Assembly (NCBI GenBank): GCA_035286745.1
Contig: DATECU010000002.1
Coordinates: 1-11,478, forward strand
Origin: DATECU01 sp035286745
Lineage (GTDB): Bacteria; Acidobacteriota; Vicinamibacteria; Fen-336
Direction: 5' to 3'
Length of the DNA stretch: 11,478 nt
Part shown: in pieces, positions 1 through 5,736 of the stretch
How positions within the stretch are numbered: the first letter of the stretch is position 1
Layout: each line of letters starts with the position of its first letter
Program-made: the position numbers and the translations under genes
Notes under the pieces: generated by a model
The model's input: only the letters and a program-made list of their open reading frames with translations
What the model was told of the DNA's origin: nothing
The model's database searches: none

Positions 1-1
1 T

Positions 2-544
2 GTCTCCGGCCATGGCGTCCCCGCGGGTGCGCTCATGGGCGTGCTCAAGGCCAGCCTGCGCACCCGTCTCCGCGCGCCGGGGGACCTCAGCGCCGTCCTG
101 GGCGACATCAACGACGTGCTGGTGGAGCTGACCCGCCCCAACACCTTTGCCACCGCTGTCGTCTTCGCCTTCGAGTCGAACACCCGGCTCGCCTACGCGC
201 TCGCCGGTCACCCGCCGATCCTGCACTGGCGGGGCGCCGACCGGTCGGTGGCCCGGCTGAGCGAGGGAGGCATGGCGCTCGGGATCCGGGCGGGCGAGCG
301 CTACGCTGTGACGCGCGTGGAGCTGGCTCCGGGCGACGTCCTCGCCGTGCTCACGGACGGGCTCACTGAGACCATGGACCGCGCGGACCGCGAGTTGGGC
401 CTGGGGCCGATCGAGGACGCGCTGACGGCCCACGCCGAGACGCCCCTGCCCGAGCTGTTCGACCGGCTACTCGGCCTCGCCAGTGCCCACGGACCGCAGC
501 GGGATGACCGCACGCTGCTCCTGGTCCGCGTGCGCGCGGCCTGA
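2..544 (+). CDS. SpoIIE/PP2C-type serine phosphatase, C-terminal part (5' end outside window)
   Basis: The frame is open from the left edge and the first residues are VSGHGVPAGALMG, the conserved metal-binding 'D-x-SGHG' segment of SpoIIE/RsbU-type PP2C phosphatases. The preceding Asp would lie just outside the window, so the ATG at 35 is internal and not the start. About 180 residues are visible. Further family motifs are AGHPP, GMALGI, the LTDGLTE metal-site motif and a terminal DDRTLLLVR, so the catalytic domain is complete at its C-terminus. Members of this family dephosphorylate phosphoserine on anti-sigma-factor antagonists or other signalling proteins. They often carry N-terminal PAS, GAF, HAMP or receiver sensor domains, which here would lie upstream. 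No partner gene such as an STAS antagonist or an RsbW-like kinase follows. The family call is firm; the target pathway cannot be read from this window. Confidence 0.9.
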   Translation, partial: VSGHGVPAGALMGVLKASLRTRLRAPGDLSAVLGDINDVLVELTRPNTFATAVVFAFESNTRLAYALAGHPPILHWRGADRSVARLSEGGMALGIRAGERYAVTRVELAPGDVLAVLTDGLTETMDRADRELGLGPIEDALTAHAETPLPELFDRLLGLASAHGPQRDDRTLLLVRVRAA

Positions 545-589
545 GCCGCCAGCGGTCGGGGGCACGGCGCGCCGCAGAAACGAGTTCGG

Positions 590-605
590 GCCCCTTGAAA
601 GGGGC
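590..605 (+). terminator. GC-rich hairpin after the phosphatase gene, possible terminator
   Basis: GCCCCTTGAAAGGGGC is a perfect inverted repeat (7-bp arms, GA centre) lying 46 bases after the phosphatase stop codon. It is followed by TACATTT, a weak T-rich tract. Position and stem strength suit an intrinsic terminator, but the missing run of T makes it weak. It could instead act as an RNA-stability hairpin. Confidence 0.45.
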
Positions 606-611
606 TACATT

Positions 612-627
612 TGGCATCGAGTGTGCA
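612..627 (+). promoter_or_regulatory. Sigma-54-like -24/-12 promoter match upstream of the solute-binding protein gene
   Basis: TGGCAT-N5-GTGCA resembles the sigma-54 consensus TGGCAC-N5-TTGCA. The GG (613-614) and GC (625-626) dinucleotides have the required spacing, with one mismatch in each half. Transcription would start near 638, leaving a leader of about 47 bases before the ATG at 685. No sigma-70 promoter stands out in this gap. No enhancer-binding protein gene is in the window, so this is a sequence match only. The element overlaps a direct repeat of GCATCG (614-619 and 625-630). Confidence 0.35.
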
Positions 628-670
628 TCGGGCGTGGCTGGGGCGTGACGTGGGTACGAACGGGTGTACC

Positions 671-679
671 GGGAGGGAG
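671..679 (+). promoter_or_regulatory. Ribosome binding site that fixes the start at 685
   Basis: The purine-rich GGGAGGGAG lies 5 bases before the ATG at 685. It sits inside the longer alternative reading from the GTG at 664 and supports the ATG, because the protein then begins with a proper signal peptide (MKRGLIGVV...). Confidence 0.65.
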
Positions 680-684
680 CAACG

Positions 685-1488
685 ATGAAGAGGGGCTTGA
701 TCGGCGTGGTTCTTGCGTCCTTGGTGGGTCTTGACGTCGTGGAGAGCGCCGCTGCCGATTTCCCGGAGGTCAAAGCACAGGGCAAGCTCCGGATCCTCTC
801 GGCAGCACCGGGGGAATCGTACATCGCGCTCACCTCGGGGGGGCAGGTCGTCGGCCTCGAAGGCGAGTTGCTCAGGAGCTTCGCACAGCTTCATCGGCTG
901 GCGCTCGAGATCGTGGAGGTGAAGGGCTGGGATCTCCTGATCCCTGCCCTGCTGGAGGGCAAGGGCGACCTGGTGGCAGGCAACCTCACCGACACGGCGC
1001 AGCGTCGTGAGCGAGTCCATTTCACCGCCCAGGTCCTCCCGACGCGGCTGGTGGTGGTGACGCGGCGGCCCCACGCGATCATCCGGACCCTTGACGAGTT
1101 CCGGAGGGAGCGGGTCGGGACCATACGCGGTACCAGCATGGCCGATGCGATCATCGCTGCCGGCGTCCCGCGCTCGAACATCGACGACACTCTTCCCCAG
1201 GATGCCAGGATCTCCGCCCGATTGGGGAGCGCGGCCTTCACCGCCGCCGTGGAGGAGGTGGCGGTGGCGATGCTCTTGGCGCGCGCCGACCCCGAGCTGC
1301 AGCTCGGGATGTTCCTGGGCCCAGCGGGATCGCTGGCTTGGGCCGTGCGCAAGGAGGACGTCCAACTCCGACAGGCGCTCAACGACTACATTGGCAATGC
1401 TCGACGCACCGCAACCTGGAGCCGTCTGGTGGTGAAGTACTACGGCGAGCCGGCCCTGGAGATACTACGTAGCGCTCGGGGCGAGTGA
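685..1488 (+). CDS. Secreted solute-binding protein, family 3 (SBP_bac_3 type)
   Basis: The product has 267 residues. An N-terminal signal peptide (about residues 1-24: K-R, hydrophobic core, ending SAAA) shows export to the periplasm. There is no lipobox cysteine, so it should be soluble. Family-3 binding-protein features follow in order: a short strand 'GKLRIL', a 'GLEGELLRSFAQ' segment equivalent to the usual 'GFDVDLLRAIA', and 'WDLLIPALLEGKGDLVAGNLTDTAQRRERV', typical of the first lobe. The second lobe contains a 'VGTIRGTSMADAI' segment and a late 'LAWAVRK' strand. Such proteins bind amino acids or other small polar ligands, usually for an ABC importer. They can also serve as sensor modules, and the N-terminal domain of MltF has a similar fold. 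No permease or ATPase gene is adjacent, so it is an orphan here and its ligand is unknown. A sigma-54-like promoter match lies upstream. Confidence 0.85.
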   Translation: MKRGLIGVVLASLVGLDVVESAAADFPEVKAQGKLRILSAAPGESYIALTSGGQVVGLEGELLRSFAQLHRLALEIVEVKGWDLLIPALLEGKGDLVAGNLTDTAQRRERVHFTAQVLPTRLVVVTRRPHAIIRTLDEFRRERVGTIRGTSMADAIIAAGVPRSNIDDTLPQDARISARLGSAAFTAAVEEVAVAMLLARADPELQLGMFLGPAGSLAWAVRKEDVQLRQALNDYIGNARRTATWSRLVVKYYGEPALEILRSARGE

Positions 1489-2219
1489 CGCAGGGCGCCA
1501 TGCCCGACCGTTCAGCCTTGCACGCGGCGCCGCTCGTGGGCACGCCTGGCGGCAGGTGATCGGCTTGTCCGCTCCCCAGGAATTCGATCCTCGGCGCCGC
1601 AGGTGGCACCCGCGAGCGCCTCAGGTGCGGGATCCGTTTCCTTCACTCGTCAGGGTCGCTGCGCTCGCGAAACTGGGCGGTGGCGGGGCGTTCCCCCACC
1701 GCCACGTCCAGCGCTTCCAGGACCCTCCCGTCAGGGAACTCGACCTCGACCGAGTACCGCCCGTGCTGCAGGTGCGAGAAGACGGTCCGCGACGAACGCA
1801 GGGGCAAGTCGGTAGCCCACAACGAACGGGAGGGTGGGGACCCCACCGGCGAACACGACTATCGAGCGGGAGGCGCGTTCGGCGCCGCTCCGCCCACACC
1901 ACCAGCTTGCGCTGCTTGCCGCCCGGACACCGGGTCGGGTCGGTGCCGAAGCTGCGGAGGCACGCCTCGGACCCTGAGCGGCGGCTCGGCCCCCAGGACT
2001 TCCCGACACCAGTCGAGCAGCGGTCCGCACCCGCTTGCTCAGCAAGCCCCAGCGCCGGATGCGGACCAAGATGGGACGCGTTGGAGGCGCTCCAGGGGGG
2101 TGGCCACGCGGAGCGGGCGCCTCCTGACGAAGGGTACGCCCAGGTGACGGTTCCCGAAGGGCCTCGGGCCAGCAGGCCAGACCGGATGGCGGTCCCCAGA
2201 CGTGGCGCGGGGGGCTTGC
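1489..2219. other. Roughly 730-base stretch without a confident gene
   Basis: Open frames here are short, mutually overlapping, rich in Arg/Pro/Ser, and mostly lack ribosome binding sites and family motifs. The only coding-like text is on the minus strand: the short reading at 1643-1846 (listed separately), and a hydrophobic stretch in another minus frame, 'VVFAGGVPTLPFVVGYRLAP', at about 1804-1863. This would fit a decayed gene with frameshifts. A 15-bp palindrome, GGTGGGGACCCCACC, lies at 1833-1847. No tRNA, insertion-sequence terminal repeats or CRISPR repeats were seen. Confidence 0.5.
1643..1846 (-). pseudogene. Possible C-terminal remnant of a decayed minus-strand gene
   Basis: The reading has 67 codons from a GTG. 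The second half has protein-like composition: 'VFSHLQHGRYSVEVEFPDGR' followed by 'VLEALDVAVGERPATAQF', ending RSDPDE. The 'GRYSVEVEFPDGR' pattern resembles the last strands of a transthyretin- or carboxypeptidase-regulatory-like beta domain, but this is only a resemblance. The first half looks out of frame, and a better continuation ('VVFAGGVPTLPFVV') lies in a different minus-strand frame just upstream, which would imply a frameshift around 1800-1845. No ribosome binding site or start context is evident. It could equally be a chance open frame in GC-rich DNA. Confidence 0.25.
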
Positions 2220-2225
2220 TATAAT
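2217..2225 (+). promoter_or_regulatory. Extended -10 promoter of the repeat/pseudokinase operon
   Basis: TGCTATAAT is a perfect TATAAT hexamer (2220-2225) preceded by the TGn extended -10 motif. With a 17-base spacer the -35 position (2197-2202) reads CAGACG, only half matching TTGACA, which is common for extended -10 promoters. Transcription would start near 2232, giving a leader of just under 40 bases to the ATG at 2270. Confidence 0.65.
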
Positions 2226-2269
2226 CGCCCCCGCCTTCGATCCCAGGCCCGCACCCCGCTGAACGGAAC

Positions 2270-4639
2270 ATGGATTTCCTGATTTCCTTCCTGTTCACCA
2301 ACCCGCTGGTACCGTATGCTTTGGGGGCAATCGGGCTGCTTGTCGCCTATCGCTTCATCGCCCCCCGGCTGCGCTTTACGGTGCCCGGCGGCAGCCTCTC
2401 CACCGACGCTCTGCTCGGCAAGCTCTTGGGCCCGCGCTATGCCGCGGCCAAGCTGCAAAAGGCGGTACAGCGCTACAAGCGAGACGGCCACTACCTGGGG
2501 GCCGGCAAGTTGCTCGAAGAGCAAGGCCGCATGCCGGAGGCCGCCGAGGCCTACATCGAGGGCCAGGAGTACTGGGCCGCGGCCTCGACCCTCGAGCGCA
2601 TGGGCAAGACGGAGCGAGCGGCCGAGCTGTTCTTGCAGGCGGGAGATCACAAGAAGGCCGCCCAGATGCTCACCGACGCCGGAAAGCATGGCAAGGCTGC
2701 GGTGCTGTTCCTCGAGAAGGGCAACACCCTGGAAGCCGCCCGCCTCTTCGGCCTGGCGGGGCAGTGGGACAAGGCCGCCGAGCTGTACGCCAAGGGCGGC
2801 TATCCGCTGCGGGCCGCCGAGGCCTACGAGAAGGTCGGGGAGTTCCTGAAGGCGGCCGAGTGCCACGAAAAGCACTTCATGGAGAACGTCTCTTTCGGCA
2901 CCACCTACTCCCAGACCGCGCCCTCCGCCGATCAGAAGAGCGCCTTTCACGCCGGCCGTCTCTACGAAAAAGCGGGGGATCTGAACAAGGCGCTGTCGGT
3001 CTACAGCAAGGGCCAGTACTTCAAGCAGGCGGCCGCGGTTTGCGGGCGTTTGGGCCAGCACGGAAAGGCGGCGGAGCTGTTCTTGCGGGCCGAGGATCCC
3101 CAGAGCGCGGCTGAGGCCTATGAGAAGGCAGGCGACGTCGTGCAGGCTGCGAACCTGCGCGGCGAGGTGGCGCTCAAGCAGGAACGGCTGCCGGAGGCCG
3201 CCGCCTACTTCCAGAAGGGCCAGGACTACCTGCGCGCCGCCGAGCTGTTCGAAAGCCAGGGCATGCTGGCTGAGGCCGCCGGAGCCTACGAGGCGGGGGA
3301 GAGCTGGGCGGCGGCGGGTGCCGTGTACATCCGGGCCGGGCTCAAGGACCGGGCGGCGCGCAGCTTTGAGCAGGCGGCGGACTTCGAGACCGCGGCTCGG
3401 CTCTTCGAGGAAGCAGGCCAGGGGCGGAAAGCGATCGAGCTTTACGAGCGCGCCGGCTTCACCTTCAAGAGCGGCGAGGCCGCCGCCAAGGCCGGCGACC
3501 GCGACAAGGCCATCGCCCTCCTGCAGCGGGTCAATCCCGGAGACGAGAACTACCGCCCCGCCACCGAGCTTCTGGCCCGACTCTTCATCGAAGGCGGCAT
3601 GCCCGGCCTCGCCGTGGAGCGGATCCAGAAGGTGCTGGGCAACGAGGCGGTCTCGCCCGCCAGCATCGACCTCTTCTACTGGCTGGGGATGGCAAACGAG
3701 GCCGCCGGCCGGGTGAAGGAGGCCCTGGACGTCTACCGCAAGGTGATGGCCGAGGACCTCATGTACAAGGACGTCGAGAAGCGGGTAGCTCGTCTGGAGG
3801 CGGGCGGCGCCCCCTCGGCCCCACCTCCGCCCGCCGCCCGTCAGCCGGCGGCGCCTGCCGCCCCCGCCCAACCCGCGGCTCCCGCCGCGATGGTCGCCAA
3901 GCCCCCCCGCTTCGTGCCTCAAGAGGAGATTGGCCGCGGGCCGCTAGGTGTGGTCTTCAGGGCCGAGGACCAGGTGGATGGCCGCAGCGTTGCCCTCCGC
4001 TTCCTACCCCCCGAGCTGGTCTCGGGTCCGGAGGCGCTGCGCACCCTGGGAGGCGAGCTCAAGGCCATCTCGGCGCTTTCCCATCCCAACCTGGTGAAGG
4101 TCCTGGGCCTCATCCAGCTCGAAGGCAAGCCGGCTCTGATCAGCGAGTTCGTGCAGGGCCGCAACTTCGCCGAGGCTTTGAAGACCGGCCACAAGATGAC
4201 GGTGCAACAGGTCCACGGCCTGGGCCGCATCGTCTCCCAGACCCTGGTCTTCCTGCACGAGAAGGGGATCGTCCACGGCTCGGTGCAGCCTTCGAACATG
4301 ATGGTGTCGAGCGGCATCATCAAGCTGGCCGACCTGGGCCTGGCCCGCCTGGCCCGGAGCGTCGCCGCCTCACTCGACTACCGGGAGCCCGGTGCTCCTA
4401 ACGACGTGGCGGCCGATCTCTACGCTCTGGCGGCCACTCTCTATCACCTGCTCACCGGCATCCACCCTCGCTCCCGGCCCCAGGGCGCCGGCTTGCCGCT
4501 CCCCAGCACCCTGGCCTCCGGGGTGTCGGAGGCGCTCGACAAGCTGCTGCTCAGGGCCCTGCATCCCCGTCGCGAGCTGCGCTTCGCCTCGGCCGAGGAG
4601 ATCCTGCGCGAACTCAAGGACATGGTGCGTTTGGTGTGA
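2270..4639 (+). CDS. Membrane-anchored helical-repeat protein with C-terminal pseudokinase-like domain
   Basis: The product has 789 residues. Residues 11-30 form one hydrophobic segment, probably an N-terminal membrane anchor. Residues 91 to about 426 are a solenoid of short helical units with an exact 13-residue period (listed separately). Residues of about 430-510 look like more ordinary TPR units. An Ala/Pro linker spans about 511-547. Residues 548-789 resemble a Ser/Thr kinase of the bacterial Hanks type. The glycine loop GRGPLG (555-560), Asn676 and the DLG metal-site motif (Asp688) are present. However, the ATP-anchoring lysine of the VAIK motif is Arg577 (VALRF), and HRDxKxxN reads HGSVQPSN (669-676), so the catalytic Asp is Ser671 and the following Lys is Gln673. 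It is therefore likely a pseudokinase or a very weak kinase acting as a scaffold. The ribosome binding site is poor (GGA at 2265-2267), but the start lies a normal distance behind the promoter and precedes the anchor. The next gene begins 10 bases downstream. Confidence 0.85.
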   Translation: MDFLISFLFTNPLVPYALGAIGLLVAYRFIAPRLRFTVPGGSLSTDALLGKLLGPRYAAAKLQKAVQRYKRDGHYLGAGKLLEEQGRMPEAAEAYIEGQEYWAAASTLERMGKTERAAELFLQAGDHKKAAQMLTDAGKHGKAAVLFLEKGNTLEAARLFGLAGQWDKAAELYAKGGYPLRAAEAYEKVGEFLKAAECHEKHFMENVSFGTTYSQTAPSADQKSAFHAGRLYEKAGDLNKALSVYSKGQYFKQAAAVCGRLGQHGKAAELFLRAEDPQSAAEAYEKAGDVVQAANLRGEVALKQERLPEAAAYFQKGQDYLRAAELFESQGMLAEAAGAYEAGESWAAAGAVYIRAGLKDRAARSFEQAADFETAARLFEEAGQGRKAIELYERAGFTFKSGEAAAKAGDRDKAIALLQRVNPGDENYRPATELLARLFIEGGMPGLAVERIQKVLGNEAVSPASIDLFYWLGMANEAAGRVKEALDVYRKVMAEDLMYKDVEKRVARLEAGGAPSAPPPPAARQPAAPAAPAQPAAPAAMVAKPPRFVPQEEIGRGPLGVVFRAEDQVDGRSVALRFLPPELVSGPEALRTLGGELKAISALSHPNLVKVLGLIQLEGKPALISEFVQGRNFAEALKTGHKMTVQQVHGLGRIVSQTLVFLHEKGIVHGSVQPSNMMVSSGIIKLADLGLARLARSVAASLDYREPGAPNDVAADLYALAATLYHLLTGIHPRSRPQGAGLPLPSTLASGVSEALDKLLLRALHPRRELRFASAEEILRELKDMVRLV
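2540..3547 (+). repeat. Coding 39-bp / 13-residue repeat, about 24 units in three blocks
   Basis: In the protein starting at 2270, the small-residue pair (usually Ala-Ala) recurs every 13 residues. Block 1 has units starting at residues 91, 104, 117, 130, 143, 156, 169, 182 and 195. Block 2 has 228, 241, 254, 267, 280 and 293. Block 3 has 310, 323, 336, 349, 362, 375, 388, 401 and 414. The consensus is AAELFxxAGxxxK, with Gly at the ninth position in about 15 of 24 units by hand count. The blocks are interrupted by an insert at about 208-227 and a short phase slip at about 306-309. The DNA copies have diverged, so this is an old repeat at protein level rather than a fresh tandem DNA repeat. 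Confidence 0.85.
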
Positions 4640-4641
4640 GG
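4637..4641 (+). promoter_or_regulatory. Ribosome binding site overlapping the upstream stop; fixes the GTG start at 4650
   Basis: TGAGG contains the TGA stop of the preceding gene and lies 8 bases before GTG 4650. It supports that start over longer readings of the same frame, which would run antiphase through the pseudokinase coding sequence, and it suggests translational coupling. Confidence 0.6.
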
Positions 4642-4649
4642 CGCCGCTC

Positions 4650-5279
4650 GTGAGCTGCCCCCTCTGCCAGCAACGCAAGGGCAAGCGGGCCTGTCCCGCC
4701 CAGGGTGAGCTCATCTGCACCCTCTGCTGCGGCACCAAGCGTCAGGTGCTGGTGGCTTGCCCGGCGGACTGCGCCTACCTGACGGGGGCCCACGCCCCCG
4801 CCTGGGAGCGGGAGACCGAGAAGCGGCGGGACAGTCGGCGCCTGGCCCCCTACCTCGAGGGCCTCTCCGCGGGCGCCACCCGGGTGTTCTTGATCACCCT
4901 GGCCGGCCTGGCCGCCATCCGCAAGCGGCGTCCGGAGGCGACCGACTCCACCCTGCTGGCGGCCCTGACGGCGCTTCGCAAGACGGTGGAGACGCGGACC
5001 CGCGGCATCCTGTACCAGCACCCTCCCGAGAACCTCGAGGCCGCGGACCTGGTCCAAGACCTGCGGAGTCTCTTCGAGGCCAAGGACGACGCCGGCGAGG
5101 ATGTCTCGCCCGCCGACGAGGACCTGATGGAGGCCCTGACCGCCCTCGAAGGCTGCGTCCAGGAGGTCCGGAGCGAGGGGATTCAGCCTACCGCGTTTCT
5201 CGACATCGCGGTCAGGCTGGTCGGTCAGGCCCCGGGCCCCGGCACCGAGCCACCCCGGCGCCTGATCGTCGAGCCCTAG
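4650..5279 (+). CDS. Cys-rich zinc-ribbon-like N-terminus protein of unknown function
   Basis: The product has 209 residues from a GTG start. The frame stays open further upstream but only as a shadow of the preceding gene. The first 44 residues hold eight cysteines: Cys3 and Cys6 (CPLC), Cys15, Cys23/26/27 (CTLCC), Cys37 and Cys41 (CPADC). This arrangement is consistent with one or two zinc sites. The rest (about 50-209) is soluble and predominantly helical in appearance, with many acidic residues around 145-165 and no membrane segment or signal peptide, so it should be cytoplasmic. I do not recognise a named family and assign no enzyme function. It starts 10 bases after the pseudokinase gene with a ribosome binding site overlapping that stop, so the two are very probably co-transcribed and may act together. 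The Cys pattern alone could also suit an iron-sulfur site. Confidence 0.8.
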   Translation: MSCPLCQQRKGKRACPAQGELICTLCCGTKRQVLVACPADCAYLTGAHAPAWERETEKRRDSRRLAPYLEGLSAGATRVFLITLAGLAAIRKRRPEATDSTLLAALTALRKTVETRTRGILYQHPPENLEAADLVQDLRSLFEAKDDAGEDVSPADEDLMEALTALEGCVQEVRSEGIQPTAFLDIAVRLVGQAPGPGTEPPRRLIVEP

Positions 5280-5321
5280 GGACCGCCACAACCTTTCACG
5301 CCTCGACCCAGGGTTGCCGCC

Positions 5322-5352
5322 TTGACGGCGCGGGGTGGAGATGCCTCATAAT
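5322..5352 (+). promoter_or_regulatory. Possible promoter at the Cys-rich small gene
   Basis: TTGACG (5322-5327) and CATAAT (5347-5352) are near-consensus -35 and -10 hexamers with a 19-base spacer. That spacing is longer than usual for sigma-70 but typical of MerR-family-regulated metal promoters. The -10 overlaps the ATG at 5351, so transcription would begin near 5359. If used, translation would have to start leaderless at the in-frame GTG at 5360. No clear dyad lies in the spacer, so the match may be fortuitous. Confidence 0.25.
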
Positions 5353-5686
5353 GACGTTTGTGAGGCAGGCGCTGCGCACGACGATCGCGACCCTGGCCAC
5401 CTTGGCGCTGCTGGCCGGCTTCCTGGTCACCTGTCCGTGCTCGGAAGCGGCGGCCAGCCAGCACGCCTGCTGTCCTCCCACCACGGCCATGCGCGCGGCT
5501 GACGATGGCTGCTGCCTCACCACCGACGCGACATCCCCGACCGTGGTCGCAGCGCCGGAGCCGCTGCTCCCCGGTCCGGTGGTGGCGGAGGTCAGCCACC
5601 TGCCGGCCGTGGTCGGTCTCACTACGCCCCCCTCGGTTCGCCTCGCCCCTCCGGCCCCCTCGCCCCCTCGCGTCCTCCGCATCTGA
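5351..5686 (+). CDS. Small exported Cys-rich protein upstream of the cus genes
   Basis: The product has 111 residues. The N-terminus (RQALRT, then a hydrophobic stretch of about residues 11-27) is a signal peptide or signal anchor. The segment right after it carries six cysteines in three close pairs: CPC at 28-30, CC at 40-41 and CC at 54-55, with His38 nearby. A low-complexity Ala/Pro/Val tail follows. CPC could be read as the end of a lipobox-like region, but the lipobox is poor. A GGAG at 5337-5340 lies 10 bases before the ATG, which is slightly long. It sits about 110 bases upstream of a Cus-type efflux operon. Paired cysteines after an export signal suggest metal binding in the periplasm, but this is inference. 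It is not CusF, which uses Met/His/Trp on a beta-barrel. I recognise no named family. Confidence 0.65.
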   Translation: MTFVRQALRTTIATLATLALLAGFLVTCPCSEAAASQHACCPPTTAMRAADDGCCLTTDATSPTVVAAPEPLLPGPVVAEVSHLPAVVGLTTPPSVRLAPPAPSPPRVLRI

Positions 5687-5700
5687 TCCTCGGCTGAAGC

Positions 5701-5716
5701 GGGACCGCGCGGTCCC
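5701..5716. promoter_or_regulatory. Perfect 16-bp palindrome between the Cys-rich gene and cusC
   Basis: GGGACCGCGCGGTCCC is a perfect palindrome 14 bases after the stop of the Cys-rich gene. As RNA it can form a 6-bp stem with a GCGC loop. No T-run follows, so it is not a standard intrinsic terminator. It may be a protein-binding site, an attenuating hairpin or a weak terminator. A partial echo, GATCGTGGTCC, follows at about 5720-5730. Confidence 0.4.
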
Positions 5717-5736
5717 TGAGATCGTGGTCCGCCTGC

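Noticed and set aside
664..684. Longer GTG start for the binding protein
   Set aside because: It would place the ribosome binding site inside the coding region and put extra charged residues before the signal peptide. The ATG at 685 has ideal spacing.
301..1365. 354-codon minus-strand open frame spanning two + strand genes
   Set aside because: It crosses the phosphatase and binding-protein genes and their intergenic hairpin, with no protein-like motif.
1677..1707. GGCGGTGG / CCACCGCC inverted repeat as a terminator
   Set aside because: There is no T-run on either side. The repeat coincides with Ala/Val/Gly codons of the minus-strand reading and is common in GC-rich DNA.
2219..3922. 567-codon open frame on the minus strand
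   Set aside because: It lies opposite the repeat/pseudokinase gene. Its low-complexity Gly/Leu/Gln/Arg-rich text mirrors the repeat codons, as expected from third-position GC bias. It has no family motif.
4392..4649. Upstream extension of the Cys-rich cytoplasmic protein's frame
   Set aside because: This part is out-of-frame text over the pseudokinase domain. The GTG at 4650 has a proper ribosome binding site and begins directly at the cysteine motif.
4757..5350. Upstream part of the open frame that ends at 5686
   Set aside because: This stretch is a Pro/Arg/Gly-rich shadow of the 4650-5279 gene. Only the part from the ATG at 5351 has a signal peptide and coherent composition.
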